A stretch of DNA of 64,000 bases from contig CACGOM010000001.1 of the NCBI GenBank assembly GCA_902574705.1, forward strand, positions 1 through 64,000, written 5' to 3'. Both the position numbers and the translations under genes were made by a program. Positions 1 to 10,184 of the stretch are shown in pieces. Below the pieces are notes generated by a model, which saw nothing but the letters and a program-made list of their open reading frames with translations, was not told the DNA's origin and did not search any database. This stretch comes from an uncultured Pelagibacteraceae bacterium (lineage in GTDB: Bacteria; Pseudomonadota; Alphaproteobacteria; Pelagibacterales; Pelagibacteraceae). Within the stretch, counting starts at the first letter, position 1; every line of letters starts with the position of its first letter.

Positions 1-1
1 T

Positions 2-163
2 AAAGGTATTCCTGTTGGATCAGTTGCCATAGGTAAAGATGGAGCAATAAATTCGGCTTTATATGCAGCCTCAATCTTAGCAATTAGTGATATGAAAATT
101 AGATTAAAATTAAAACAATTAAGATCTAAACAAACTAAATCTGTTAAAAAAAAACCTAAATAA
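2..163 (+). CDS. purE: 5-(carboxyamino)imidazole ribonucleotide mutase, C-terminal fragment (truncated by window edge)
   Basis: Reading frame from position 2 gives KGIPVGSVAIGKDGAINSALYAASILAISD...stop; PurE C-terminal motif, directly upstream of purK. Confidence 0.85.
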   Translation, partial: KGIPVGSVAIGKDGAINSALYAASILAISDMKIRLKLKQLRSKQTKSVKKKPK

Positions 164-169
164 TAAAAT

Positions 170-1216
170 ATGTCAGAACTAACTATTGGAATTTTAGGTG
201 GTGGTCAGCTTGGTAGTTTATTGTGTTTGGGTGCAAAAAAATTAAATATAAAAACAGTTATCTATTGTGATGATAAAGATGCACCTGCACAAATTTATGC
301 AAATGAATTTATATTTGGTGATTATAATGATAAAATAAAAATACAAAATTTTATTAATAAAGTAGATATCGTTACTTATGAATTCGAAAATATTCCTTTT
401 GAAACATTAGATTTAATTAATCAATTCAAAGAAGTTAAACCAAAACCAGCAATAAATAAGATTGTACAGCACAGACTATATGAAAAAGATTTTATAAATA
501 AGTGTAATATTAGCACTACTAGATATGTGTCAATTAAAGAAAAATCTGATCTTAACGCAAACATTAAATTAATTCCTGGACTTCTGAAAACTTGCAGACT
601 TGGTTATGATGGGAAAGGACAATACAGATTAAATAATATTTCAGATTTAGAAAGCTTGAAAATTGATTTTTCTCAGGAATATATTCTTGAGAAAATAATT
701 AATCTTAAAAAAGAATTTTCAATTATATTAACTAGATTTGGTCATTCTATTCACTCTATTTATGAACCAATTGAAAATGAACATGAAAATCAGATATTAA
801 AATATTCAAAAATACCTGCGGATATTGATGAAAACATATTGGCAAAAGCTAAAGATTGGGCATCTATAATTGCTGATGATTTAGATTACGTAGGAACTAT
901 ATGTATTGAGTATTTTATAGATAAAAATGATAATTTATATGTTAATGAAATCGCACCAAGAGTTCACAATTCAGGTCATTTAACAATAAATACATACAAT
1001 ATAAGTCAATTTGAAAATCACATAAGAGCAATATGTGGCTTGGAAAAAAAAGAATTAAAAAAAACATCTAACGCAAAAATGATAAATATTATCGGAGAAG
1101 AAATTGTCTCATATCGCTCAAAAAAATATTCTGATAATGAATTCTTCTTCGATTATGGAAAAAAAGAAATTAAAGCAAATAGAAAAATGGGTCATTTAAC
1201 TGTTATTCAAAAGTAA
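170..1216 (+). CDS. purK: 5-(carboxyamino)imidazole ribonucleotide synthase
   Basis: ATP-grasp protein, GILGGGQLGSLL N-terminus, ...EIAPRVHNSGHLTI motif; follows purE. Confidence 0.93.
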   Translation: MSELTIGILGGGQLGSLLCLGAKKLNIKTVIYCDDKDAPAQIYANEFIFGDYNDKIKIQNFINKVDIVTYEFENIPFETLDLINQFKEVKPKPAINKIVQHRLYEKDFINKCNISTTRYVSIKEKSDLNANIKLIPGLLKTCRLGYDGKGQYRLNNISDLESLKIDFSQEYILEKIINLKKEFSIILTRFGHSIHSIYEPIENEHENQILKYSKIPADIDENILAKAKDWASIIADDLDYVGTICIEYFIDKNDNLYVNEIAPRVHNSGHLTINTYNISQFENHIRAICGLEKKELKKTSNAKMINIIGEEIVSYRSKKYSDNEFFFDYGKKEIKANRKMGHLTVIQK

Positions 1217-1220
1217 ACGT

Positions 1221-2276
1221 GTGACAAAATTTTTTATTTTTTTATTTATTTTATTAAATTACTCAAATAATTTGTTTGCTATGGACTCAAAGCCATATCA
1301 CCATTTGTCTGATGGAACATTTAGGAATCCAGAAGGTTCACCTGTCAGGGATTCTTCTTTTAATTGGAGTTTTAAAATATTTAATGAAGAAAAGAAAAAA
1401 CTTGATATTACAGTCCCTGATGATCATGTTATTAAAAAGACAGAAGTATTAAGCAATTTAAATAAATATAAAAAAGACAATTATATTGCTTGGATAGGAC
1501 ATGCTACCTTTCTAATAAAATTAGGAAATACAACAATTATAACTGACCCAGTATTTGAAAAAAATATGGGTCCATTAATATTTGGGCCAAAAAGATTTGT
1601 GGATCCTGCTTTAGAATTAAATGAATTACCCGAAGTAGATTTATTTTTACTTACACACAATCACTATGATCATTTAAGTACAAGGACAATTCAAAGATTT
1701 CCTTATAAAAAAACTAAAGTGCTTGCGCCATTAAAATTAGGAAAATATTTCACACGTAATGGTTATCGGGATGTAGATGAAATGGATTGGTACGATGAGA
1801 TCAAAATAAATGATCTAAAAGTCACTCTTGTGCCAGCTGTGCATTGGTCAAAGAGAAGTTTATGGGATACAAATAAAACACTTTGGGGTAGCTTCATTAT
1901 TGAATATCAGGGTATGAAAATATTTTTTGCTTGTGATACTGGATATGGAAACATTTATAAAGATCTGGGAAAAAAATATGGACCAATAGATTTAACACTA
2001 ATAAATATTGGAGCATACAACTTTTATCCAATGGCTCCCGTTAAAGATAAATCAATATATCATACAAATCCCGAAGAGGCTCTACAAATAGGTAAAGATT
2101 TGAATAGTAAAAAAATGTTAGGAATGCATTGGGGAACTGTTGTTTTATCTTTAGAGCCAATTATGGAACCAGCAAAAAGATTTAAGGACTCAGCCAATCA
2201 ATTTGGATACCATCCTGATGATGCTATTATATTTAAAATTGGACAAGTAGAACCGATAGAAAAAATATTAAAATAA
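1221..2276 (+). CDS. MBL-fold metallohydrolase (NAPE-PLD/RomA-like) with signal peptide
   Basis: Signal-like N-terminus; THNHYDHLS metal-binding motif; WIGHATFLI; CDTGYG. Confidence 0.8.
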   Translation: MTKFFIFLFILLNYSNNLFAMDSKPYHHLSDGTFRNPEGSPVRDSSFNWSFKIFNEEKKKLDITVPDDHVIKKTEVLSNLNKYKKDNYIAWIGHATFLIKLGNTTIITDPVFEKNMGPLIFGPKRFVDPALELNELPEVDLFLLTHNHYDHLSTRTIQRFPYKKTKVLAPLKLGKYFTRNGYRDVDEMDWYDEIKINDLKVTLVPAVHWSKRSLWDTNKTLWGSFIIEYQGMKIFFACDTGYGNIYKDLGKKYGPIDLTLINIGAYNFYPMAPVKDKSIYHTNPEEALQIGKDLNSKKMLGMHWGTVVLSLEPIMEPAKRFKDSANQFGYHPDDAIIFKIGQVEPIEKILK

Positions 2277-2277
2277 A

Positions 2278-2901
2278 TTAATGTATTTTTTGAATTAAAG
2301 ATATAGAGTTATTTGTAGGTTTATTAACATCTTTTGAAATTTCATAGAATTCTAAATTAGGCTTATTTGCATCTTTTAAAAAATTTGAACCATCTATTTG
2401 TAAGTTCAAATAATTATTAATATCCTTTTCATTTAAAATTACAGGCTGTCTATGATGAATTTTGTTTATATTTTCTGATGCTTGTTCAGTAATTAAACAA
2501 AATTCATTGTCCGCAAAAATTCCTGCAATAAACATCATTTTTTTATCATCTCTTAAAAAATAAAAAGGTGTTTTTTCCTTACCATCTCTTTTCCATTCAT
2601 AAAATCCATCAGCAACAGCAATACATCTGTGAATTTTAATATGTTTTTTAAAAGAAATTTTTTCATCTATTGTTTCCAGTCTTGCATTAATCAGTGGTTT
2701 AAAATCTTTTTGTTTTGACCATGATGGTACTATACCCCATTTAAGCAACTCTAGCGTGTTTCCATTGGTGTATTTTTTAATAACAGGAAGATTTTGTGTT
2801 GGGTGAGCATTATAATTTTCCATATCCTCTACCTTAATTGCCGTCTTAACAATTCCTTTTGTTTTAGCGACAGGATTGGTGACTACAAATCTTCCACACA
2901 T
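2278..2901 (-). CDS. SOS response-associated peptidase (SRAP/YedK/HMCES family)
   Basis: MCGRF N-terminus (catalytic Cys2), ...NARLETI..., GFYEWKRDG. Confidence 0.9.
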   Translation of the reverse strand: MCGRFVVTNPVAKTKGIVKTAIKVEDMENYNAHPTQNLPVIKKYTNGNTLELLKWGIVPSWSKQKDFKPLINARLETIDEKISFKKHIKIHRCIAVADGFYEWKRDGKEKTPFYFLRDDKKMMFIAGIFADNEFCLITEQASENINKIHHRQPVILNEKDINNYLNLQIDGSNFLKDANKPNLEFYEISKDVNKPTNNSISLIQKIH

Positions 2902-2912
2902 AAAAAAATTCT

Positions 2913-3407
2913 TTGTTTAATTTATTTTTAGATTATATGTTTTTCAGATTTATGAAATCAATAGAAAATAACTTTGATAATCCAAGAGTAAACACACTTT
3001 TACATTATCATTTTTATCAGCTCAGATCTAATTCACCTGAAGGAAGCACGCATGTTTTAGATATTGAAGGCTTAAAAGTTTCTAGTATCAAATTTTGGAG
3101 TGTTTGGGATGAAGATAAGCTAATTGGATGTGGTGCTTTAAAATTTTTAGAAAAAGATCATGGAGAATTTAAATCTATAAGAATAGCGGATGAATTTAGA
3201 AACATGGGATATGGTATTAAACTACTAAATATTTTAATTATTGAAGCCAAAAAAAACGGTATTAAAAAAATAAGTTTAGAGACTGGTGCGGGTAATTTTT
3301 TTAAACCTGCTAGAAAACTTTTTGAAAAAGCAGGATTTAAAATTTGTGGACCGTTTGCACATTATAAAATAGATCCTAACTCGTGCTACTTTTCCAAAAA
3401 AATATAA
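2913..3407 (+). CDS. GNAT family N-acetyltransferase
   Basis: IADEFRNMGYGIKLLNILI acetyl-CoA binding motif. Confidence 0.8.
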   Translation: MFNLFLDYMFFRFMKSIENNFDNPRVNTLLHYHFYQLRSNSPEGSTHVLDIEGLKVSSIKFWSVWDEDKLIGCGALKFLEKDHGEFKSIRIADEFRNMGYGIKLLNILIIEAKKNGIKKISLETGAGNFFKPARKLFEKAGFKICGPFAHYKIDPNSCYFSKKI

Positions 3408-3411
3408 TTAA

Positions 3412-3846
3412 ATGAAAAAAAATATTGAAAAGCCATATGTACTTTATGTTGCTGAATTAATTTACCTCGAAATATTAAAAATTAAAAAAAAAAATAATTT
3501 AAATAATATAGATGCATTCGAAAGATTTATTGGATCTGAAATATTTAAAAAAATAAGTTCAGGAAAATTTCATGATGATTGGCTTCATGATCTTAGAAAA
3601 AATAATTTTGTTGATCAAGCTAGTGGTAAAAAAATACCATTAGAAACCTTAAGGTTACTTGAAATTCAAAAAGATTCTATGATCAAGCAATTAATACAGT
3701 ATCCAGATCTATACTATGCAAAAAGCCAATTTCCATTAGAAATTTCACAAAGGGCATTTGATCATCTGTGGAGGATATGTGAAAGTTATGAATTATGGTG
3801 TAAAGAAACAGGACAAAAAAATTTGATACAATTAAATTTAATTTGA
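3412..3846 (+). CDS. hypothetical protein
   Basis: 144-aa ORF, tight spacing with the upstream gene. Confidence 0.6.
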   Translation: MKKNIEKPYVLYVAELIYLEILKIKKKNNLNNIDAFERFIGSEIFKKISSGKFHDDWLHDLRKNNFVDQASGKKIPLETLRLLEIQKDSMIKQLIQYPDLYYAKSQFPLEISQRAFDHLWRICESYELWCKETGQKNLIQLNLI

Positions 3847-4176
3847 ATTTATTAAATTTCTTGTTTTTTTTATATTATTTTCCAACAATATTACTAGCTG
3901 CTTGTTTTTAATATTAGTTTCTAACATTGATGATAATTGATTATTAATCTTTTTATCTATATTTTTAATATGTTGTTCTTCTACTTTTTTTGCTATGAAC
4001 TGGTGAGTTTGCATTCCAGTTTCTTCTTCTACTGCCTTATTGGTTACAAACGCTCCGAAAGCATGACCAGCATTTCCTGTAGACACTAAAGTCATTGTGG
4101 GGCCAATCATAGCTGTGCTTTGAAAACAACCAGTTAGAAAATTCAATAAAATCAAACCTAAAAATATTTTTTTCAT
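3838..4176 (-). CDS. hypothetical lipoprotein
   Basis: Lipobox-like LLNFLTGC; 112 aa. Confidence 0.6.
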   Translation of the reverse strand: MKKIFLGLILLNFLTGCFQSTAMIGPTMTLVSTGNAGHAFGAFVTNKAVEEETGMQTHQFIAKKVEEQHIKNIDKKINNQLSSMLETNIKNKQLVILLENNIKKTRNLINSN

Positions 4177-4285
4177 TCCCTTTTAAAACAATGCATATTT
4201 TTAGATTCAACTCAATAGAGAAGTTTTTAATTTGCCTACTTTGGACAATAACTTTATTATTGTAAAATAATAATTATTATACGTT

Positions 4286-4969
4286 ATGATTTTTGAACAA
4301 CTATTTGATAAAACCTCTTCTACTTATACATATTTAATTTCATCTGGCAAAGGTAGAGAGGCGTTAATAATTGATCCAGTATTGGATCACGTTGATAGTT
4401 ATATAAAAATATTAGATAAACTTAATTTAAAACTTGTTAAAGTAATTGATACCCATATTCATGCAGATCATATTACCGGAATGTCAGAGCTAAAAAATAA
4501 AACAAATTGTGAAACAGTTATGGGCGATAAAACACCAGCAGAAATAGTTTCTATTAAAATTAAAGACCAGGAAAATATTAGTATCGAAAATATTAAACTG
4601 AAAGCTATATATACACCAGGTCATACCTATGAAAGTTTCAGTTATTGTATGGAAGATAGAGTATTTACTGGCGATACGTTATTAATTGGTGGAACTGGTA
4701 GGACCGATTTTCAAAATGGGAATCCCTATGACTCTTATAATTCGTTGTTCAACATTTTATTAAAATTACCTGGTAAAACAAAAGTTTATCCTGCTCATGA
4801 TTATAATGGTAAGTTTTTTAGCACTATAGAAAATGAAAAAAAAAATAATCCTAGACTACAGGTTAATTCAGCTGATGAATATGCTGAGATTATGAATAAT
4901 TTAAATTTACCAGATCCAAAATTAATGGATATAGCAATACCTAGAAATTTAAAGCTGGGTGCTAAATAA
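4286..4969 (+). CDS. MBL-fold hydrolase, persulfide dioxygenase (ETHE1)-like
   Basis: DTHIHADHITG, GHTYESFSY, FTGDTLLIGGTGRTDF, YPAHDYNG motifs. Confidence 0.85.
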   Translation: MIFEQLFDKTSSTYTYLISSGKGREALIIDPVLDHVDSYIKILDKLNLKLVKVIDTHIHADHITGMSELKNKTNCETVMGDKTPAEIVSIKIKDQENISIENIKLKAIYTPGHTYESFSYCMEDRVFTGDTLLIGGTGRTDFQNGNPYDSYNSLFNILLKLPGKTKVYPAHDYNGKFFSTIENEKKNNPRLQVNSADEYAEIMNNLNLPDPKLMDIAIPRNLKLGAK

Positions 4970-4970
4970 A

Positions 4971-5549
4971 TTATATTGATTTAAAACCAAATTCTAAACA
5001 TGCATCAGTTATAGAATGATAAAGAGACTCTCCAAAACTTCTTAGTCCTAAAATTCTTATTATTTTTGGATTATTAGATACAAAATCTATAGTTATGGTA
5101 ATACCATTATAAACAGTATTTGCGCAATCACCCTCGTTAAGTTTATTGATGTCAAGTGGTGAACCTTTTTTTAAAACTTCGTAAATCATATCTCCTTCAA
5201 TTTCAATTATACATCTAGAATGTGATAAATTGGTAATTGCAAAATCTTGATCGTCAAAATTTTCTAATTCAGGGATTAAATTTTTTGTAGAAAATACAAA
5301 CCAGTTTTCTGGTCCCATCCAAATTATTCTAGTAGATGAACTGCTTGAGCTATGTAAATTTTTTGGTAGACTGACACCATCTATTTTCAAATTAGAAATA
5401 TCTTGCTTAGATTTTTTATGTTTTACGATTTGAAATAAATTTATATTTTTAATCTCTTTTATTTTAATTAAATTAGTTTCATTTTTGTCTTGGAAGTCTC
5501 CAAATAATCCTAATTTATGAACTTTATTTAAAGATGAAATACTACTCAT
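4971..5549 (-). CDS. soxG: sarcosine oxidase gamma subunit-type (SoxG / MgdD-like)
   Basis: Last gene of a four-subunit B-D-A-G order; WMGPENWFV, LSHSRCIIEIEG typical of the gamma subunit. Confidence 0.8.
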   Translation of the reverse strand: MSSISSLNKVHKLGLFGDFQDKNETNLIKIKEIKNINLFQIVKHKKSKQDISNLKIDGVSLPKNLHSSSSSSTRIIWMGPENWFVFSTKNLIPELENFDDQDFAITNLSHSRCIIEIEGDMIYEVLKKGSPLDINKLNEGDCANTVYNGITITIDFVSNNPKIIRILGLRSFGESLYHSITDACLEFGFKSI

Positions 5550-8542
5550 GATCTTACTCTTTTTCCCTCATGGTCAACGTAATGGGAAGAAATTACTTCC
5601 ACTTCGATAGATTTATTTTTTAATGGAGATACAGCAAAAAGTTTTTTTCCAATCATATTTTTTCCGTTTTTCAAAATTGCTAGCGAAAAAGGATTGTTAT
5701 TTTCAACACTCCAACACGAAGATGAAACATGCCCTAATTTTGGATTTGGTAACTTAGCATTTTTATCTTCAACTAGATGTGATCCCTCTGGAATACTTGT
5801 TTTTCTATCAGTTGGTATTAATCCTACAATCTTCTGTCTATCTGATTGCGTAAAAGCTGATTTTGTCAGAGATCTTTTTCCAATAAAGTCTTTTTTCTTT
5901 GAAACCATTCCATCAAGTGATACGTCATAAGGTATAGTTCTTCCATCTAACTCGGGTCCTGCAACATGCCCCATTTCTATTCTTAACGTCGACAATGCTT
6001 CTGTTCCATATGGTTGTATTCCAAATTCCTTTCCTATCTCCATCATTTTTTCCCACATAAACATTCCATGGTCTGACTGGACATTTATTTCATAAGCAAG
6101 TTCTCCTGAAAAAGAAATTCTAAAAATTTTTGCTGGTACACCAAATAAGTCTGCCTCTTTATAACCCATGAATGGTAATGTTTCATTTGATACATCTATA
6201 TTTGGAAAAAGTTTTGCTAATACTTCTCTTGATTTTGGCCCAGCTAAAGCTGCTCCTGCCCATTGTTCAGTTGTCGAAACAACATTAACGTTGAGATCAG
6301 GCCAAACTATCTGAAGATAATATTCCAAATGCGATAATACATTTGCTGCCTGAGCGGTTGTCGTAGTCATATGATAATGATTTTCAGATATTCTTGTTGT
6401 TGTGCCATCGTCCATCACCATACCGTCTTCTCTGAGCATTACACCATATCTTGCTTTTCCAACAGGAAGTTTCATCCAAGCATTTGTATAAACTCTATTT
6501 AAAAATTCAGCCGCGTCTGGGCCTTTAACATCAATTTTTCCTAAAGTAGTAACATCACATATACCTACTTTTTCTCTCACATTCTTTGCTTCACGTTTTG
6601 CAGCCTCTAACATTGTTTCATTTCCAATTTTATAATATCTTGGTCTCTTCCATGCCCCTGCATCAACAAATATTGCATTATTTTTTTCATGCCACTCATG
6701 CATTGGTGTTAATCTTGTTGGCATAAAATGTTTTCCCACCTCTCTTCCAACAATTGTACCGATAGTAACTGGTGTAAACGGAGGTCTAAAAGTAGTGTGG
6801 CCAACTTCTGGAACTATTTTATTTTCAATATTTGAGACTAGCTGTAAACCATTTAGGTTACTTGTTCTTCCTTGGTCAGTTGCCATTCCAAGAGTAGTAT
6901 ATCTTTTTACATGCTCTATTGATCTATAACCTTCTCTTAAAGCAATTTCTATATCTGTTACTGATACGTCATTTTGAAAATCAACAAATCTTTTCGCTTT
7001 AATATTTTTTGGTAATGGAGAGCACCAAAATTTGTCATGCGCTTTATGATTTTTTTCGTTCACATTAGGAACTTGAATATCTATTTCTTTATTGTTTATT
7101 TTTTTGGAAGCTGCAGTTCCTGCTTTAAAACCTGCATTTAAAGTGCTACCAAGGGTAAAATCCCCATTAGCTGCACCAACAGTTACTTCATTTTGTTTTG
7201 ATTTATCCGGAATAAAAGCATCTATTTCTTTTTTAAACTTTAATTTGTTTCCTGATTGCGATGCTAAGTGAACAGATGGTGTCCAAAAACCAGAGACGCA
7301 AATACAATCACACTCTACAATATTTGTATTTTTATATTCTGATTTATTTTCATTTAATTCTCCAATTAAAGCAGAATTTACTTTTTTATAGCCATTCGCC
7401 TTTATAACCGCATGATTGAACTTAATCTTTATTCCTTTATTTTTTGCTTCATTTACTAGTTCTGAATTTTGTTCTTCTCTGCTGTCAATGACTAAAGGAT
7501 CAACTCCGTTATTTTTAAATTCGATTGCAGTTTCGTATGCACTGTCATTATTCGTAAATATCAAAGGTTTTGTTCCAACAAGAACTCCATAAACTTTCAT
7601 ATATTCTTTTGCACCTGACGCTAACATTACTCCAGGGGTGTCGTTGTTTCCAAAAACAATTGGTCGTTCTATTGAACCCGTTGAAAGGATAACCTCTTTG
7701 CATCTTATGTACCAAAGCCTTTGTCTAGGGGTAAATTTGGATTTTTTTTCTAAGTGATCACCTACTCTCTCAAACATAACTAGCATGTTATGATCGTAAT
7801 AACCAAATACTTGTGATCTATTTTTTATTGTAACATTCGGCATTTCTTTCAATTCTGAAATAATTTTATCTGCCCAATCTTTTCCAGATAAATTATCAAT
7901 GCTAACGTCATCAGTTAATAAAGAACCTCCAAATCTATGTTTATCCTCTGCCAAAATAACTTTTGCCCCACTTTTTGCTGCGGCGTATGCACTTGAAAGA
8001 CCAGCGGGACCTGAGCCTGTAACTAGCAAATCACAATATTCAAATTTATGTTCATACCTTTCTTTGTCTTTCTCGATAGATGCAACTCCAAGACCCGCCG
8101 CTTTTCTTATAAATGGTTCATAAATTCTATACCAAAAGCTTTTTGGCCACATAAATGTTTTGTAATAAAATCCAGCTGGAAAAAATTTATTTAATAAATT
8201 ATTTATTGCACCTATGTCAAATTTCACTGAAGGCCAGCAGTTTTGACTAGTTGCTGATATTCCCTCTACTAATTCTATTTCAGTTGCATTGACGTTTGGC
8301 TCTGAGTGTCCATTAAGAAGAACTTGCAGTTTCGCATTAGGCTCATCAACGCCAGCTGCAAAAAAACCTCTTGGGCGATGATATTTAAAACTTCTTCCGA
8401 TTAAATGAATACCGTTTGCTAAAAGAGCAGAAGCAAGTGTGTCTCCTTCAAAGCCTGTATAGTTTTTTCCATTAAATTTAAAATTAATTAATTTCTTTCT
8501 ATTAATGTAACCTTTATCTTTTATTCTATATGCTTGTGACAT
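5546..8542 (-). CDS. soxA: sarcosine oxidase alpha subunit-type (SoxA / MgdC-like)
   Basis: 998 aa; N-terminal 2Fe-2S-like/NAD(FAD) domain plus C-terminal GcvT-like folate domain (GKIDVKGPDAAEFLNRVYTN...). Confidence 0.88.
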   Translation of the reverse strand: MSQAYRIKDKGYINRKKLINFKFNGKNYTGFEGDTLASALLANGIHLIGRSFKYHRPRGFFAAGVDEPNAKLQVLLNGHSEPNVNATEIELVEGISATSQNCWPSVKFDIGAINNLLNKFFPAGFYYKTFMWPKSFWYRIYEPFIRKAAGLGVASIEKDKERYEHKFEYCDLLVTGSGPAGLSSAYAAAKSGAKVILAEDKHRFGGSLLTDDVSIDNLSGKDWADKIISELKEMPNVTIKNRSQVFGYYDHNMLVMFERVGDHLEKKSKFTPRQRLWYIRCKEVILSTGSIERPIVFGNNDTPGVMLASGAKEYMKVYGVLVGTKPLIFTNNDSAYETAIEFKNNGVDPLVIDSREEQNSELVNEAKNKGIKIKFNHAVIKANGYKKVNSALIGELNENKSEYKNTNIVECDCICVSGFWTPSVHLASQSGNKLKFKKEIDAFIPDKSKQNEVTVGAANGDFTLGSTLNAGFKAGTAASKKINNKEIDIQVPNVNEKNHKAHDKFWCSPLPKNIKAKRFVDFQNDVSVTDIEIALREGYRSIEHVKRYTTLGMATDQGRTSNLNGLQLVSNIENKIVPEVGHTTFRPPFTPVTIGTIVGREVGKHFMPTRLTPMHEWHEKNNAIFVDAGAWKRPRYYKIGNETMLEAAKREAKNVREKVGICDVTTLGKIDVKGPDAAEFLNRVYTNAWMKLPVGKARYGVMLREDGMVMDDGTTTRISENHYHMTTTTAQAANVLSHLEYYLQIVWPDLNVNVVSTTEQWAGAALAGPKSREVLAKLFPNIDVSNETLPFMGYKEADLFGVPAKIFRISFSGELAYEINVQSDHGMFMWEKMMEIGKEFGIQPYGTEALSTLRIEMGHVAGPELDGRTIPYDVSLDGMVSKKKDFIGKRSLTKSAFTQSDRQKIVGLIPTDRKTSIPEGSHLVEDKNAKLPNPKLGHVSSSCWSVENNNPFSLAILKNGKNMIGKKLFAVSPLKNKSIEVEVISSHYVDHEGKRVRS

Positions 8543-8808
8543 TAAATTTGTTCATCCATTTTTGCAGTTTTAAAAATTTCATGAGTTGCTGTATCTCGTT
8601 GTACTTTAAACCATTGTCTACAACCAGAAACGTGGTGCCAAAGCTCTATATGTTTTCCCCTTAAACTTTTTCTGTTATAAACAAAGTCATCCCATTCATT
8701 ATTTGAAATTTCTTTATTTAATTCAGGTCTTTTTACTGAAGCATCTCCACCATATGCAAATTCATTTTGTGATCTCATTCCACAGAAAGGACACTTAATA
8801 TAAAGCAT
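8542..8808 (-). CDS. soxD: sarcosine oxidase delta subunit-type (SoxD / MgdB-like)
   Basis: 88 aa; zinc-binding CPFCG.RSQNEFAYGGDA and WHHVSGCRQWF. Confidence 0.9.
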   Translation of the reverse strand: MLYIKCPFCGMRSQNEFAYGGDASVKRPELNKEISNNEWDDFVYNRKSLRGKHIELWHHVSGCRQWFKVQRDTATHEIFKTAKMDEQI

Positions 8809-8811
8809 AAA

Positions 8812-10068
8812 TTAACCAATCCAAGTTTTTGTACCAATGCCCTTTTCATCTAAAAGATAACCTGTTGAAAATCTATTTAGAGAAAGTTCTGAATTTAGTT
8901 CATGAGGCTTGTCCTGAGCAATTGTATGAGCAAAAGTCCAACCGGACACAGGTGTCGATTTAAATCCTCCATAACACCAACCACAATTTAAATATAATCC
9001 ATCAATATGAGTCTTGTCGATAATGGGCGAGCCATCCATTGACATATCCATTATACCACCCCAAGTTCTAAGCATTTTAAGTCTGCTTAAAAATGGAAAT
9101 AACGCTAGTCCACCTGTTAAGACATGTTGGATAGTTGGAAGATTTCCTCTTTGAGCATAACTATTGTAACCGTCTAAATCTCCACCCATCACCATTTCTC
9201 CTTTGTCAGACTGACTTATATAAAAATGTCCAGCTCCAAATGTTACTACTCCATCAAGCAAAGGTTTAACTGGTTCAGACACGCAAGCTTGAAGACAATG
9301 AGTTTCAATTGGAAGTGTCATATTTAATTTTTCTGCAAGAATATTTGTGCTTCCTGCAACACATAATCCAACTTTTTTTGCTTTAATTTCACCCTTAGAA
9401 GTTCTCACCCCTGTTATTTTTCCATTTGAAACATTAAAACCTTCAACTTCACAATGTTGAATAATATCTACACCCATAGAATCTGCTTGTCTTGCATATC
9501 CCCACGCAACCGCATCATGTCTTGCTGTGCCAGCGCTTGGTTGCATTAAACCTCCAAAAATTGGAAATCTTACATCGTCAGAAAAATCTGCCATTGGAAT
9601 ATGTTTTTTTACTTCTTCTCTTCCCAGTAAAACTGCATCAATCCCATTGAGTCTCATTGAATTACCTCTCCTTGCATAAGCATTCATTTGAGCGTCAGAG
9701 TGTGCAAGATTGATTATTCCTCTTGGTGAAAACATTACGTTAAAGTTTAATTCTTGGCTTAAGTTTCTCCACAAATCCATACCAAATTCATTGAAGCGTC
9801 CATTGGCATCGAACATAAAATTAGAACGAATTATTGTTGTATTTCGTCCGACGTTTCCTCCGCCAATCCATCCCTTTTCGATTATTGCAACGTTTGTTAT
9901 TTTGTGTTCTTTGGCTAGATAGTAAGCTGTCGCTAAACCATGCCCCCCTCCACCAATTATAATAACATCATATTCTTTCTTTGGAGTCGGATCTTTCCAA
10001 GCCACTTCCCAGTTCATGTGGTCTGAAAAGGCATTTTTTATTAAGCTAAAAACAGAATATTTCTGCAT
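8812..10068 (-). CDS. soxB: sarcosine oxidase beta subunit-type (SoxB / MgdA-like)
   Basis: MQKYSVFSLIKNAF...YDVIIIGGGGHGLATAYYLA; DAO-fold FAD protein. Confidence 0.88.
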   Translation of the reverse strand: MQKYSVFSLIKNAFSDHMNWEVAWKDPTPKKEYDVIIIGGGGHGLATAYYLAKEHKITNVAIIEKGWIGGGNVGRNTTIIRSNFMFDANGRFNEFGMDLWRNLSQELNFNVMFSPRGIINLAHSDAQMNAYARRGNSMRLNGIDAVLLGREEVKKHIPMADFSDDVRFPIFGGLMQPSAGTARHDAVAWGYARQADSMGVDIIQHCEVEGFNVSNGKITGVRTSKGEIKAKKVGLCVAGSTNILAEKLNMTLPIETHCLQACVSEPVKPLLDGVVTFGAGHFYISQSDKGEMVMGGDLDGYNSYAQRGNLPTIQHVLTGGLALFPFLSRLKMLRTWGGIMDMSMDGSPIIDKTHIDGLYLNCGWCYGGFKSTPVSGWTFAHTIAQDKPHELNSELSLNRFSTGYLLDEKGIGTKTWIG

Positions 10069-10184
10069 GTAATAACTTTATCCAATTAAAAGTAATTATT
10101 TCTTATTTTTTATATATATATTTTTTAGAAGTTTAAATATATATAAAAGACTATACTAATTCGTTTCATAGATGAAGAGACAAA

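Noticed and set aside
10100-10160. TATATATATA-rich tracts between soxB and fhs (also 24650-24680 and 21855-21910)
   Set aside because: Expected base composition of divergent promoters in an AT-rich genome; not specific enough to call as regulatory elements.
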